Shown here in pieces: positions 17,545 to 26,292 of a DNA stretch of 38,650 nt. A program made the position numbers and the translations under genes. Position 1 is the stretch's first letter; each line of letters starts with the position of its first letter. Under the pieces are notes generated by a model, which was not told the origin of the DNA, made no database searches, and worked only from the letters and a program-made list of their open reading frames with translations. Source of the DNA: Pseudomonadota bacterium (lineage in GTDB: Bacteria; Desulfobacterota; Desulfobulbia; Desulfobulbales; SURF-16); the NCBI GenBank assembly GCA_018897105.1, contig JAHILF010000023.1:1-38650 (forward strand), given 5' to 3'.

Positions 17545-18510
17545 ATGCACATATCACGCATCAATATCAATCATATCGATTTCGACGATGACAGTTTTTC
17601 CCTGGTGCCGCCTTTCATTGCCAGCCAGACTCCAGCTTCTCTGGTCGAATCAATCAGACGTTGCGGCATCCTCCATCCACCCGTTGTCAAAGAAAAATCA
17701 GCGTCCTCGTTTACCATCGTCGCCGGCCGCAAAAGATTACTGGCCGCCATAGAGGCCACTGGCGCGGCCACCTATGACTGTCACAAGCTGACTGAAAAAA
17801 CCGAGGCAATTGACATACTGGCAATATGCCTGGAAGACGCCCTGCTTTCCCGCCCCCTGACCCCTGTTGAACGGGCGGTTTTCTGCAAAAAGGCATTGGC
17901 TCTGATCGATGAGAACGAGCTGGCCTCCCGCTTCCTGCCGCTGATGGGCCTTACCCAATCCGTTTATCATATCCAGCGGGATCTCAGACTGCTGGAACTT
18001 GAGGAACCGCTGCTCATCGCCATGCACGAAGGATTTCTGGATGACAAGGTGGCCCTGGAGCTGGGGAAATTTTCTTTCAGCGACCGAGTGGCCCTGTTTG
18101 AGGTGATCAATACCCTGCATCTCTCAGTCGGTAACCAGAAAAAGCTGGCCATCACCTGCAGGGAACTGGCGGCCCGCAACAATACCACCATCTCCGCCCT
18201 GCTGCACAGCCCGGAGGTGGACAGCATCATCAACCATGGAGAGGCAAACTCCCCGCAGAAAACATCCAACCTGATGAAATGGCTTACATGCGAGCGATTC
18301 CCCCGCTTGAGCCAGGCGGAAAAGGAATTCCAACATTTTATCGCCGGCCTTGCCCTGCCCGACCAGGCCCGAGTTGAACATAGCCCATCCTTTGAAAAAG
18401 ACGAGCTTGTCTTGACCCTGTCCTGCGCCAACCGAAAAGATTTTCTGGCAATCTGGCAACAAATCAGGGATCATTTCCCTCCAGCACAAGAAAGGAAAAC
18501 CACTCCATGA
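17545..18510 (+). CDS. ParB/Spo0J-like N-terminal domain protein (not chromosomal ParB)
   Basis: A 321-residue protein with an N-terminal ParB nuclease/CTPase-like fold. IRRCGILHPPVVKE (about 37-50) and the phosphate-binding-type FTIVAGRKRLLAAIEA (about 56-71) are visible. A helical middle section follows (LTPVERAVFCKKAL, then LGLTQ-like GLTQSVYHIQRDL), resembling the ParB HTH zone. No ParA gene, parS-like repeat or canonical CTPase GERRxRA box is nearby, and the C-terminal third looks novel. Its stop overlaps the next gene's start in ATGA, so the pair is co-translated. It is probably a local regulator rather than a segregation factor. Confidence 0.75.
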   Translation: MHISRININHIDFDDDSFSLVPPFIASQTPASLVESIRRCGILHPPVVKEKSASSFTIVAGRKRLLAAIEATGAATYDCHKLTEKTEAIDILAICLEDALLSRPLTPVERAVFCKKALALIDENELASRFLPLMGLTQSVYHIQRDLRLLELEEPLLIAMHEGFLDDKVALELGKFSFSDRVALFEVINTLHLSVGNQKKLAITCRELAARNNTTISALLHSPEVDSIINHGEANSPQKTSNLMKWLTCERFPRLSQAEKEFQHFIAGLALPDQARVEHSPSFEKDELVLTLSCANRKDFLAIWQQIRDHFPPAQERKTTP

Positions 18511-19286
18511 ATCTCTTCATCAGCAGACTCAGCGTCCTCGTTGCTATCGTTTCTTTTTTTCTCGCCCCTCACATGGCTCAGGCCGGAGAGGTGGTGCTTT
18601 TTGACCAGTCCCATGGCCAGCAGTTCCTGGTGGAGGCAAACCGCCCCCTGGACCTGTCCGGTCTGGCCGGGGTCTTTGCCGAGCAGGGCGCCGAGATCAG
18701 AACATCCATCTTCCCCATCAGCGATACGGTGCTGCAGGGTGTTAATGTGCTCATTATCTCCGGACCTTTTGCCCCCATCACCCCGCCCGAGGTGCTGTCC
18801 ATTATGAAATTCGTCTACCACGGCGGCAAACTTGCCGTCATGGCCCACATCTCCCAGCCGCTGCTGGGGCTGCTGCCCCAGCTGGGAATCGCCATGTCCA
18901 GTCTTGCTGTTTCCGAGCAGGAAAATATTCTTGGTACCAATACCAAGGAATTCATGGTTAAGGACCTCACTCCCCATCCGCTAACCGTGGGACTGGAAAG
19001 CTTCAACATCTATGGCGGCTGGGCCCTGCTCGAAAAGAAGAAAGACATCACTGTCATTGCCCGTACCACCCATAAGGCATGGGTTGACCTGGACCAGAAC
19101 GGCCAGCTCGGTGACAAGGACGCGGTGCAGGCCTTTGCCATGGTGCTGGCCGGCAAAAACGGCTCCGGCTCTTTCGCCGTCTTCGGCGATGATGCCATTT
19201 TCCAGAACCAATTTCTCAAAGACGGCAACCTTATTCTGGCCAGAAACCTGGCAAAATGGTTCTGCGTCAAGGAAAAATCAATTTAA
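18507..19286 (+). CDS. Exported DUF4350/GATase1-like protein
   Basis: A 259-residue protein with a signal peptide (1-26, ending AQA). The mature part resembles the DUF4350/flavodoxin-like GATase1-type fold: EVVLFDQSHGQQF at its start, LAGVFAEQGAEIRT, NVLIISGPFAPITPPEVLSI, YHGGKLAVMAHI, and GSFAVFGDDAIFQN with NLARN-type ends. The catalytic Cys of glutaminases is not evident, so a structural or ligand-binding role is more likely. It starts in ATGA overlap with the ParB-like gene and is followed by a clear terminator, which closes the two-gene operon. The partnership of a cytoplasmic ParB-like protein with a periplasmic protein is unexplained. Confidence 0.72.
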   Translation: MNLFISRLSVLVAIVSFFLAPHMAQAGEVVLFDQSHGQQFLVEANRPLDLSGLAGVFAEQGAEIRTSIFPISDTVLQGVNVLIISGPFAPITPPEVLSIMKFVYHGGKLAVMAHISQPLLGLLPQLGIAMSSLAVSEQENILGTNTKEFMVKDLTPHPLTVGLESFNIYGGWALLEKKKDITVIARTTHKAWVDLDQNGQLGDKDAVQAFAMVLAGKNGSGSFAVFGDDAIFQNQFLKDGNLILARNLAKWFCVKEKSI

Positions 19287-19320
19287 GCTCTTCTATCCCT
19301 TTCCGCCATCCCCTACTCTT

Positions 19321-19355
19321 GCTCCACCAAGGCGTTCTCGCCTGGTGGGGCTTTT
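19321..19355 (+). terminator. Intrinsic terminator of the ParB-like/DUF4350 operon
   Basis: CCACCA-A-GGCG (19324-19334) pairs with CGCC-TGGTGG (19339-19348), leaving one bulged A and a TTCT loop. It is followed by GGCTTTTG with a TTTT run at 19352-19355. Confidence 0.8.
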
Positions 19356-19447
19356 GTCCCGATTACCAGATAAACTCAAACAACAACCGTCAATCACCAC
19401 ACCTGCGGGCCTGTAATCCTGATAAAAAATTGATGCGATCATTTGAC

Positions 19448-19467
19448 TAATTCATTCGATTGAATTA
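19448..19467 (+). promoter_or_regulatory. Palindromic operator candidate for the TetR regulator
   Basis: TAATTCA (19448-19454) and TGAATTA (19461-19467) form a perfect 7-bp inverted repeat around TTCGAT, 35 bp before the regulator's start. Size and position suit a TetR-family autoregulatory operator. The site is AT-rich and may overlap the promoter. GAAGGAG, about 7 nt before ATG 19502, is the ribosome site. Confidence 0.6.
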
Positions 19468-19501
19468 TTCTATCATCATGAGTTAATGAAGGAGACAGTC
19501 C

Positions 19502-20197
19502 ATGGATCAAACGACACAAACAAAATCAGCGCCCGCCACCGGCACCACCCGCAGCCGCCTCATCGAAGCCGGTCTGGATATCTTCGGGGAATGCGGTTAC
19601 ACCGGAGCCACCACCAGGATGATCGCCGACCAAGGAGGAGTGAACCTTGCCGCCATCCCCTATCATTTCGGCGGCAAGGAAGGACTGTATGGCGCGGTCA
19701 TCGACCATATCGTTACCTCTGTACGCGGCCAGCTCGACCCGATCCTGCATGAGATCGAGGACCGCCTCGGACAGGGGAGACCGGAGCCAGACGAGGCCCA
19801 GGAACTGCTGGAGAAATTCCTGGGCCGGCTGGTCGATTTTGTTGTCGGATCAAAAGAGGCGCCTCGTTTCAGCCGCATCATTCTGCGGGAGCAGATGTCA
19901 CCGAGCAGTGCCTATGACAATATTTATGAGGGTATCATGCGGCCCATATTAGTTATGGTGGCAGCATTGCTGGCCATCATTACGGGGCGGAAAGCCGGGG
20001 CTGACCGGGAGACCCGTCTGCGTGCCTTTTGTCTGATCGGCCAGATCATGGCCTTTCGCTTTGCCCGGGAAACCCTGGTCCGCAATCTTGGCCTGCAGGG
20101 GTACAGCCCAGATGAAACAGCCGAAATCCATCGGATTGTGATGGAGCAGACCCGGGCCGCGCTTTTCGGCCTGAAAAATCAGGCCGGGGCAAAATGA
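19502..20197 (+). CDS. cecR: TetR-family regulator, CecR/YbiH type
   Basis: A 231-residue TetR repressor. The HTH covers about 17-60 (TRSRLIEAGLDIFGECGY, then TTRMIADQGGVNLAAIPYHF). The C-terminal domain (about 95-220) fits the DUF1956/CecR family, for example FSRIILREQMSPSSAY. It is followed by hlyD-like, double-ABC-ATPase and two permease genes in exactly the order of the enterobacterial cecR-ybhGFSR operon. It therefore probably represses its own exporter in response to a toxic compound. The ligand is not inferable. Confidence 0.85.
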   Translation: MDQTTQTKSAPATGTTRSRLIEAGLDIFGECGYTGATTRMIADQGGVNLAAIPYHFGGKEGLYGAVIDHIVTSVRGQLDPILHEIEDRLGQGRPEPDEAQELLEKFLGRLVDFVVGSKEAPRFSRIILREQMSPSSAYDNIYEGIMRPILVMVAALLAIITGRKAGADRETRLRAFCLIGQIMAFRFARETLVRNLGLQGYSPDETAEIHRIVMEQTRAALFGLKNQAGAK

Positions 20198-20234
20198 TGC
20201 ATGACAAATGTCGTTAACTTAAGAACGAGTTGCA

Positions 20235-20318
20235 GAGGGGACTGCTTTTATTTTTCCTTTGCCAAAGACGGGAACAGAATGATTTTCGCCAAACCCGCGA
20301 AAAAAATTCAGTCCCCTC
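20235..20318. repeat. REP/MITE-like element with 10-bp terminal inverted repeats
   Basis: GAGGGGACTG (20235-20244) and CAGTCCCCTC (20309-20318) are perfect inverted ends of an 84-bp unit. The interior is not coding. It lies between the cecR-like and ybhG-like genes, inside an apparent operon. GGGGACTG-type ends recall REP elements mobilised by RAYT transposases, but no transposase is nearby. It could act as an mRNA stem or attenuator between regulator and exporter. Confidence 0.6.
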
Positions 20319-20369
20319 GGTCTGGAGGAAAAATTAAATCTGTCTCCCGGCCTTCGAAAGGGATCGAAT

Positions 20370-21377
20370 ATGAAGAAAAAACTGATTCTCCTCCTGGTGA
20401 TACTGATTGCCGTGGCAGGCGGGTTCGCCTACCGCACCCTGTATAATGAGGAAAGCGCGGCAGGACAGTTAACCCTGTACGGCAACGTGGACATCCGCAA
20501 GGCGGATCTCGGCTTCCGGGTGGGCGGCCGTATCGCCGAGGTCCTGGTCGAAGAAGGCGACCGGGTGCAACCAGGCCAGCTTCTCGCCCGGCTGGACAAA
20601 ACTCCTTACCAGGATGAGCTGAACCTTGCCCAGGCCCAGCTGGAGCAGGCGGCCGCGAGGCTGAAAAAAATGGAGGCCGGCACCCGGCCCCAGGAAATCG
20701 CCCAGGCTGCCGCCCTGGTGCGGGAGCGCCAGGCCTCGGTAAAAAATCTGCAAACCGATTATCAGCGGCAAAAAGACCTCATTGAAACCGGGGCGGTTTC
20801 CCAGCAGTCCTTTGACAACACAACTGCCGCCCTGGCCGAGGCCGAAGCGCGGCTGGCCACGGCCAGGGAGGGGCTGAATCTTGCCAGGGAAGGTTTCCGC
20901 AGCGAGGACATCGAGGCGGCCCGGGCTGATCTGCAAGCGTCCAAGGCGCGGCTGGCCGGAGCCAACACCAGGCTGGCCGACACCGAGATCAAGGCCCCCC
21001 AGGCGGGGATCATCCTGACCAGGGTGGAGGAACCCGGCGCCATTGTCGCCAGCGGCCAGATTGTGCTGACCCTGGCCCTGGACACTCCGCTGTGGATCCG
21101 GGCCTATGTCGCGGAACCGGACCTGGGCCGGGTCTATCCGGGCATGCCGGCCAAGGTTTATACCGATTCCGCCCCTGACCGGCCCTATAAGGGACAGGTG
21201 GGCTTCATCTCTCCGGAAGCGGAGTTCACTCCGAAATCGGTGCAGACCGAGGAACTGCGCACCCGGCTGGTTTATCAGCTGCGCATCGTTGCCGACAACC
21301 CCGATCACGGCCTGCGCCAAGGCATGCCGGTAACGGTCCGGCTCATGGAAAAAGAGCGGCAGGCCCGCCCGGAGTAA
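20370..21377 (+). CDS. ybhG: HlyD-type membrane-fusion protein, YbhG-like
   Basis: A 335-residue periplasmic adaptor with an N-terminal membrane anchor (about 4-22). A lipoyl/biotinyl-like half (GNVDIRKADLGFRVGGRI, then VEEGDRVQPGQLLARLD) is followed by a long Ala/Glu/Arg-rich coiled-coil hairpin (about 75-200). The returning half has TEIKAPQAGIIL, and a beta-barrel continues to about 325. It would link the inner-membrane ABC permeases to an outer-membrane TolC-like channel. The gene ends 5 nt before ybhF. Confidence 0.88.
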   Translation: MKKKLILLLVILIAVAGGFAYRTLYNEESAAGQLTLYGNVDIRKADLGFRVGGRIAEVLVEEGDRVQPGQLLARLDKTPYQDELNLAQAQLEQAAARLKKMEAGTRPQEIAQAAALVRERQASVKNLQTDYQRQKDLIETGAVSQQSFDNTTAALAEAEARLATAREGLNLAREGFRSEDIEAARADLQASKARLAGANTRLADTEIKAPQAGIILTRVEEPGAIVASGQIVLTLALDTPLWIRAYVAEPDLGRVYPGMPAKVYTDSAPDRPYKGQVGFISPEAEFTPKSVQTEELRTRLVYQLRIVADNPDHGLRQGMPVTVRLMEKERQARPE

Positions 21378-21382
21378 ATCTC

Positions 21383-23119
21383 ATGGAGCATGCACCCGTT
21401 GCTATCCAGGGGCTGAGCTACACCTTCGGCAATAACCAGCCGCCGGCCCTCGACAACTTGAGCGCCGTCATCCGCCCCGGTGCGGTGACCGGTCTGGTGG
21501 GGCCGGACGGGGCGGGCAAGACCACTCTCATCCGTCTCATGGCCGGCCTGTTCCTCCCCGGTGGCGGCACCCTCAACATATTCGGTCTTGACACCCGCAC
21601 GGAAACGACCAGGCTGCACCGGATTATCGGCTACATGCCGCAAAAATTCGGGCTGTACGAGGATCTGTCCGTCATGCAGAACCTGCGCCTGTATGCTGAT
21701 CTGCAGGGGGTAACCGGTGCAGCACGACAGCAGGTCTTCCAGCGACTGCTTTCCTTCACGGGACTTGCGCCTTTTCAGAACCGCCTGGCCGGGCGACTCT
21801 CCGGCGGCATGAAGCAGAAACTCGGCCTGGCCTGCGCCCTGATCCGCAAACCCCGACTGCTGCTGCTTGACGAGCCCAGCGTCGGCGTGGACCCGGTGAG
21901 CCGCCGGGAACTGTGGCGCATGGTGCAGGAACTGGTGAACGAGGAGATGGCGGTAATCTGGTCCACGGCCTATCTGGACGAGGCGGAGCAGTGCGATGAG
22001 GTGCTGCTGCTTAACGAGGGCAAGCTGATGTTTGCAGGTCCGCCCAGGGAGCTGACCCAACGGGTTACCGGCCGCTGTTTCCAGATCCGCAACATTGCCG
22101 GCAACCGGCGCCGGGTCCTGGCCAACGCCCTGCAGCGGGAGGAGGTGCAGGATGGCATCATCCAGGGCGCGAATGTACGTATCGTCTTGCGGGTCGATCG
22201 ATCCCAGCCGGACCTGGCGGCTCTCAGCGCCGGTCCCGAGGCCCGGCTTGTCCCGGTAGCCCCGCGCTTTGAGGATGCCTTTGTGGATATCCTGGGCGGC
22301 GGACCCGGCGGCATCTCGGTGCTGGCCGCCTCCATGTCGCAGATCGAGGATTACGGACAGATAACGGTGGAGGCCCAAGGATTGACCAAGCGCTTCGGCG
22401 ATTTCACCGCTGCCCAGGATATCACCTTTGCCATCCGGCGGGGCGAGATCTTCGGTCTGCTCGGCCCCAACGGCGCCGGGAAATCCACCACCTTCAAGAT
22501 GATGTGCGGCCTGTTGCGCCCGTCAGCCGGAATCGGCAAGGTGGTGGGGCTGGACCTGCAGAAGGCCCCCGGCCAGGCCCGCTCCCGGCTGGGCTACATG
22601 GCCCAGAAATTCTCCCTCTACGGCGATCTCTCCGCCCGCCAGAACCTGGAATTCTTTTCCGGGGTTTATGGCCTGGCCGGTGCCAGACAGAAAGAAATCG
22701 TAGGCCGCATGATTGACATCTTCAATCTTACGCCCCATCTGAAAGTCGCGGCCAAGGAGCTGCCCCTGGGTTTCAAGCAGCGCCTGGCGCTCAGCTGCGC
22801 GGTGATGCATGAACCGGCCGTGCTCTTTCTGGACGAGCCCACCTCCGGGGTCGATCCCCTGACCCGCCGCGAATTCTGGACCCACATCAACGGCCTGGTG
22901 GAGCGCGGGGTGACGGTGATGGTGACCACCCATTTCATGGACGAGGCCGAGTACTGCGACCGCATCGGCCTCATTTACCGCGGCCAGATGATCGCCACCG
23001 GCACTCCCGACGAATTAAAAGGCCGGACCGAATCGGACCGGCTCCCCGATCCCACCCTGGAGGATGCCTTTATCGAGCTGCTCCACCAGTGGGATGACAA
23101 AACCCGGGAGGCCGCATGA
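21383..23119 (+). CDS. ybhF: Tandem ABC-transporter ATPase, YbhF-like
   Basis: A 578-residue fusion of two nucleotide-binding domains. Domain 1 has Walker A GPDGAGKTT (about 38-46), signature LSGGMKQKLGLA and Walker B LLLLDEPSVGVDP. Domain 2 has GPNGAGKST (about 361-369), a degenerate signature LPLGFKQRLAL and VLFLDEPTSGVDP. Both have a switch His (STAYLDEAEQ replaces it in domain 1; TTHFMDEAE in domain 2), so domain 1 may be catalytically weaker. The stop overlaps ybhS in ATGA. It powers the YbhS/YbhR export permeases. Confidence 0.92.
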   Translation: MEHAPVAIQGLSYTFGNNQPPALDNLSAVIRPGAVTGLVGPDGAGKTTLIRLMAGLFLPGGGTLNIFGLDTRTETTRLHRIIGYMPQKFGLYEDLSVMQNLRLYADLQGVTGAARQQVFQRLLSFTGLAPFQNRLAGRLSGGMKQKLGLACALIRKPRLLLLDEPSVGVDPVSRRELWRMVQELVNEEMAVIWSTAYLDEAEQCDEVLLLNEGKLMFAGPPRELTQRVTGRCFQIRNIAGNRRRVLANALQREEVQDGIIQGANVRIVLRVDRSQPDLAALSAGPEARLVPVAPRFEDAFVDILGGGPGGISVLAASMSQIEDYGQITVEAQGLTKRFGDFTAAQDITFAIRRGEIFGLLGPNGAGKSTTFKMMCGLLRPSAGIGKVVGLDLQKAPGQARSRLGYMAQKFSLYGDLSARQNLEFFSGVYGLAGARQKEIVGRMIDIFNLTPHLKVAAKELPLGFKQRLALSCAVMHEPAVLFLDEPTSGVDPLTRREFWTHINGLVERGVTVMVTTHFMDEAEYCDRIGLIYRGQMIATGTPDELKGRTESDRLPDPTLEDAFIELLHQWDDKTREAA

Positions 23120-24240
23120 AAGACCAGCTGCGCCGCATGAAGGCCCTGATCAGCAAAGAGTTCGTGCAGGTGATGCGCGACCCGAGCAGTCTGCTCATTG
23201 CCTTTGTCCTGCCCATGATTCTGCTCTTTCTGTTCGGCTACGGCGTTTCCCTGGACGCCAAACGGTTGAAGATCGGTGTTGCCGTGGAGGACAGCGGCGC
23301 GGAGGCAGCCTCTCTTGCCTCCTCCTTTCTTGCCAGCCCCTATTTCGAGGCCCGCATCAGCCGCGACGCGCGGGTTCTGGAGGCGGATCTGCTGGCAGGC
23401 CGCTCCCGCGGCATCGTGGTCATTGCCAACGATTTCTCCCGCCGACTCCACTCGGCCGGCACAGCGGCTACAATCCAGGTCATTACCGACGGCAGCGAAA
23501 CCAACACGGCAAACTATGTGCAGAATTACGCCCAGGGGGTTGTCTCCACCTGGACAACCATCGAGAGGATGAAACAGGGCAACGCCAGCCAGACCGGGGC
23601 GCGGCTGGTGCCGCGCATCTGGTTCAACCCGGAGCTGGAGAGCCGCGATTCCCTGGTCCCCGGAGCCATCGCCATCATCATGGCCATCATCGGTACCCTG
23701 CTGACCGCACTTGTCGTGTCCCGAGAGTGGGAACGGGGCACCATGGAGGCAATGATGGCCACTCCGGTGGGCATCGGGGAAGTCATCATCGGCAAACTCA
23801 TCCCCTATTTTCTACTGGGCATGGTGGCCATGCTGGGCAGCGTAGCCATTGCCGTCTTCCTGTTCAAGGTTCCTTTCCACGGCTCCCTTCCCGCCCTGCT
23901 TCTCACCTCGGTGGCCTTTCTGCTGGCCGCCCTGGGCCAGGGACTGCTGATCTCAACAGTTGCCAAAAACCAGTTTGTCGCGGCCCAGGTGGCCATGGTC
24001 ACCGGCTTTCTGCCGGCCTTTTTGCTGTCCGGCTTTATTTTCGAGATCGCCTCCATGCCCCTGCCGATCCGCGTCCTGACCCACATCATTCCGGCGCGTT
24101 ATCTGGTGACCAACCTGCAGACCCTTTTTCTGGTGGGGGACGTCTGGCCCCTGCTGCTGCCCAATGTGCTTATCCTGCTGGGGCTTGCCGCGGTGCTGTT
24201 CTTCATTACCGCCCGCAAGACAGCCAAACGTCTGAGGTGA
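23116..24240 (+). CDS. ybhS: ABC-2 type permease, YbhS-like
   Basis: A 374-residue ABC-2 family permease. An N-terminal helix (about 29-47) is followed by a large periplasmic loop, then five membrane helices from about 190 to 370, with the conserved SREWERGTMEAMMATPV cytoplasmic coupling segment near 197-213. It is translationally coupled to ybhF by ATGA overlap and 3 nt from ybhR, so YbhS/YbhR probably form the heterodimeric channel. Confidence 0.9.
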   Translation: MKDQLRRMKALISKEFVQVMRDPSSLLIAFVLPMILLFLFGYGVSLDAKRLKIGVAVEDSGAEAASLASSFLASPYFEARISRDARVLEADLLAGRSRGIVVIANDFSRRLHSAGTAATIQVITDGSETNTANYVQNYAQGVVSTWTTIERMKQGNASQTGARLVPRIWFNPELESRDSLVPGAIAIIMAIIGTLLTALVVSREWERGTMEAMMATPVGIGEVIIGKLIPYFLLGMVAMLGSVAIAVFLFKVPFHGSLPALLLTSVAFLLAALGQGLLISTVAKNQFVAAQVAMVTGFLPAFLLSGFIFEIASMPLPIRVLTHIIPARYLVTNLQTLFLVGDVWPLLLPNVLILLGLAAVLFFITARKTAKRLR

Positions 24241-24243
24241 ACC

Positions 24244-25347
24244 ATGTTCAGCCGCATCCGCGCCCTCATCGTCAAGGAACTGCTGGCCATCCTGCGGGAT
24301 AAGAAGAGCCGTTTTGTGCTCATCGTCCCGCCCCTGATCCAGCTGTTCGTCTTCTCCTTTGCCGCCACCCAGGAGGCCAAGAACCAGACCCTGGCCGTGC
24401 TGAACCTGGACGAGGGCAAACCGGCCCTGACCCTGGAGCAGAATTTTGCCGCCGCAGCCACCTTCAGCAAGGTCCTGCACCTGCGCGGTGCCGCCGAAGT
24501 GAAACCGGTCATCGACGAGCAGCAGGCCATTGCCGTACTGTGGATTCCCGAGGACTTTTCCCGCAATATCGAACACGGCCGGCCGGCCGAGGTAGGCTTT
24601 ATCCTGGACGGCCGCAAGACCAATACGGCGGGGATCGTGCAGGGTTATGCCCAACGCATCGTCAATAATTACCAGGCCAGTCTGGCAGCCGGTGGCCAAT
24701 CGACCGGAGCCCAGCTTGTGGTGCGCAACTGGTTCAACCCCAATCTCGATTTTAAATGGTATACGGTGCCGAGCCTGGTCTGCATCCTCACCACCCTGAT
24801 CAGCCTCTTGGTCACCAGCCTGTCCGTGGCCCGGGAGCGGGAAATGGGCACCTTTGACCAGCTGCTGGTCTCACCCCTGCACCCGCTGGAGATCCTGGTG
24901 GGTAAGGCCGTGCCGGCCCTCATTATCGCCATGATCGAAGGGACCTTCATGGTGCTGGCCGCCGTGTTTCTCATGCGGGTGCCGTTGAACGGCTCCCTGC
25001 CGCTCCTCTACGCCAGCATGGCGGTATTTCTGCTGGCCATCATCGGCGTCGGGCTGTTTATCTCCTCGCTTTCCATGACCCAGCAACAGGCCATCCTGGG
25101 TGCCTTCGTCTTCATGGTGCCGGCCATCATCCTGTCCGGGTTCGCCAGCCCCATCGAGAACATGCCCCCGTGGCTGCAGACCATCACCCTGGGCAATCCC
25201 CTGCGCTACTTCATGACCATTGTCCGGGGCATCTTTCTCAAGGACATCGGCGCCGTCCTGGTCTGGCGTCAGACCTGGCCCATGGCCATCATCGCCGCAG
25301 TCACTCTCTCCACCGCCACCTGGCTTTTTAAGAAACGTATGGAATAA
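24244..25347 (+). CDS. ybhR: ABC-2 type permease, YbhR-like
   Basis: A 367-residue paralogue of the preceding permease with the same topology: helix at about 24-41, periplasmic loop, and helices from about 178 on. The coupling segment VAREREMGTFDQLLVSPL lies at about 196-213, and IILSGFASPIENMPPWLQ near 297-314 is a family hallmark. It is the last gene of the exporter operon. No intrinsic terminator was found in the following 280 bp. Confidence 0.9.
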   Translation: MFSRIRALIVKELLAILRDKKSRFVLIVPPLIQLFVFSFAATQEAKNQTLAVLNLDEGKPALTLEQNFAAAATFSKVLHLRGAAEVKPVIDEQQAIAVLWIPEDFSRNIEHGRPAEVGFILDGRKTNTAGIVQGYAQRIVNNYQASLAAGGQSTGAQLVVRNWFNPNLDFKWYTVPSLVCILTTLISLLVTSLSVAREREMGTFDQLLVSPLHPLEILVGKAVPALIIAMIEGTFMVLAAVFLMRVPLNGSLPLLYASMAVFLLAIIGVGLFISSLSMTQQQAILGAFVFMVPAIILSGFASPIENMPPWLQTITLGNPLRYFMTIVRGIFLKDIGAVLVWRQTWPMAIIAAVTLSTATWLFKKRME

Positions 25348-25631
25348 AGTACCGGCAGCAGCGGGGAAAACTGTGGACAGCCCGGTCTGCTTCCCGGATA
25401 TTGCCGCCAGAAACTGACCGGCAAAAGATCAGATTCTGGGCCATTTCACCTCATCATCGGGCAAAAACCCAACCACCCCATTGCTCCGCACAAATCTCTT
25501 CAGGCTAACTTACTAAAATGAAAAGAAAAAAATTAAAAACCACATCGTGGTACTACAATTGCTACATAACAAAGCAGATGAGAAAAAAAACCGTGAAAGG
25601 AAATAATTGACACCAGCAAAGAGGCCCTATC
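25348..25631. other. Non-coding gap after the exporter operon
   Basis: A 284-bp stretch with no gene I can support. The first half is GC-rich and the second (about 25500-25610) AT-rich, consistent with a promoter for the small gene at 25632. GAGG about 8 nt before ATG 25632 is the only clear signal. Confidence 0.5.
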
Positions 25632-25982
25632 ATGAAAGCATCACATCCGGAGTTGTTCAGCGGCAATGGCGACAGGCAATTCAGGATAAAAGACCGCACC
25701 CTGGCCATTTTAGACCTGGCCATCCCTTTTCATATCATTGCGATCAACAAGACCGGCCTTGTTTTCCGTTATATCGGCAACGAGCAGTGGTTCAAAGACC
25801 CGGGCAAATTGGATGTGTCCTATGAGGGTTTCAGCCTGAGAAATCTCCCCGTACAATCTGTTGCTGATTACCGCATCCCAACCGATATGGTCCAGACAAG
25901 ATATCACTGTGTCACATTCAAAACCCTTTCCCCTGACCAGACAAAGCAGCTTGACCAATTCATCAGCCTCTGCGTCCAATAA
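25632..25982 (+). CDS. Small PilZ-like domain protein
   Basis: A 116-residue soluble protein. The end, YHCVTFKTLSPDQTKQLDQF, resembles the closing strand and helix of PilZ domains. FRIKDRTLAILDLAIPFHII and GFSLRNLPVQSVADYRIPTD would be the beta barrel. The c-di-GMP-binding RxxxR and D/NxSxxG boxes of true receptors are not both present, so c-di-GMP binding is doubtful. GAGG precedes the ATG. I cannot assign a function, though a link with the c-di-GMP genes at the window start is tempting. Confidence 0.55.
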   Translation: MKASHPELFSGNGDRQFRIKDRTLAILDLAIPFHIIAINKTGLVFRYIGNEQWFKDPGKLDVSYEGFSLRNLPVQSVADYRIPTDMVQTRYHCVTFKTLSPDQTKQLDQFISLCVQ

Positions 25983-25986
25983 TGCA

Positions 25987-26010
25987 AGGGGCGGTTCGCG
26001 AACCGCCCCT
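25987..26010. repeat. 24-bp perfect palindrome
   Basis: AGGGGCGGTT and AACCGCCCCT flank CGCG directly after the PilZ-like stop. The GC-rich hairpin lacks a T-run on either strand. It looks like a common intergenic palindromic repeat and may stabilise the mRNA end. Confidence 0.6.
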
Positions 26011-26292
26011 ACGCCGGTGCAGCCTCCTGGCAACGAGTCTCCCATAAAACCCACTCGTTTTTTCAGCGATATAATTATCGAATTTTTATCCTATTAATGC
26101 TAATAAGGGAATCCTGGAGATAGGCTTCCATCACCGGCATCAGGATATAAAAATTCCATACGAGCCTCTTGCAAAAGTGAAAGCTGCGGCAGATCCGTCA
26201 TCATGCAGCACAGCTTTGAGACATTTCGGGCTGCAGGAAGCAGCGAAACAGGATAAACTTAAAAAAATTCGTATTACCCTCCAAGGCAACCT
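26011..26292. other. Non-coding leader before the carbonic anhydrase gene
   Basis: A 282-bp gap with no supportable gene; the short frame at 26177-26374 has no ribosome site and runs into the carbonic anhydrase. AAGG about 6 nt before ATG 26293 is the likely ribosome site. No clear promoter was identified. Confidence 0.4.

Noticed and set aside
17545-18510. ParB-like protein as the chromosome-partitioning ParB
   Set aside because: No ParA, no parS repeats, and the canonical GERRxRA-type box is replaced by GRKRLLAA.
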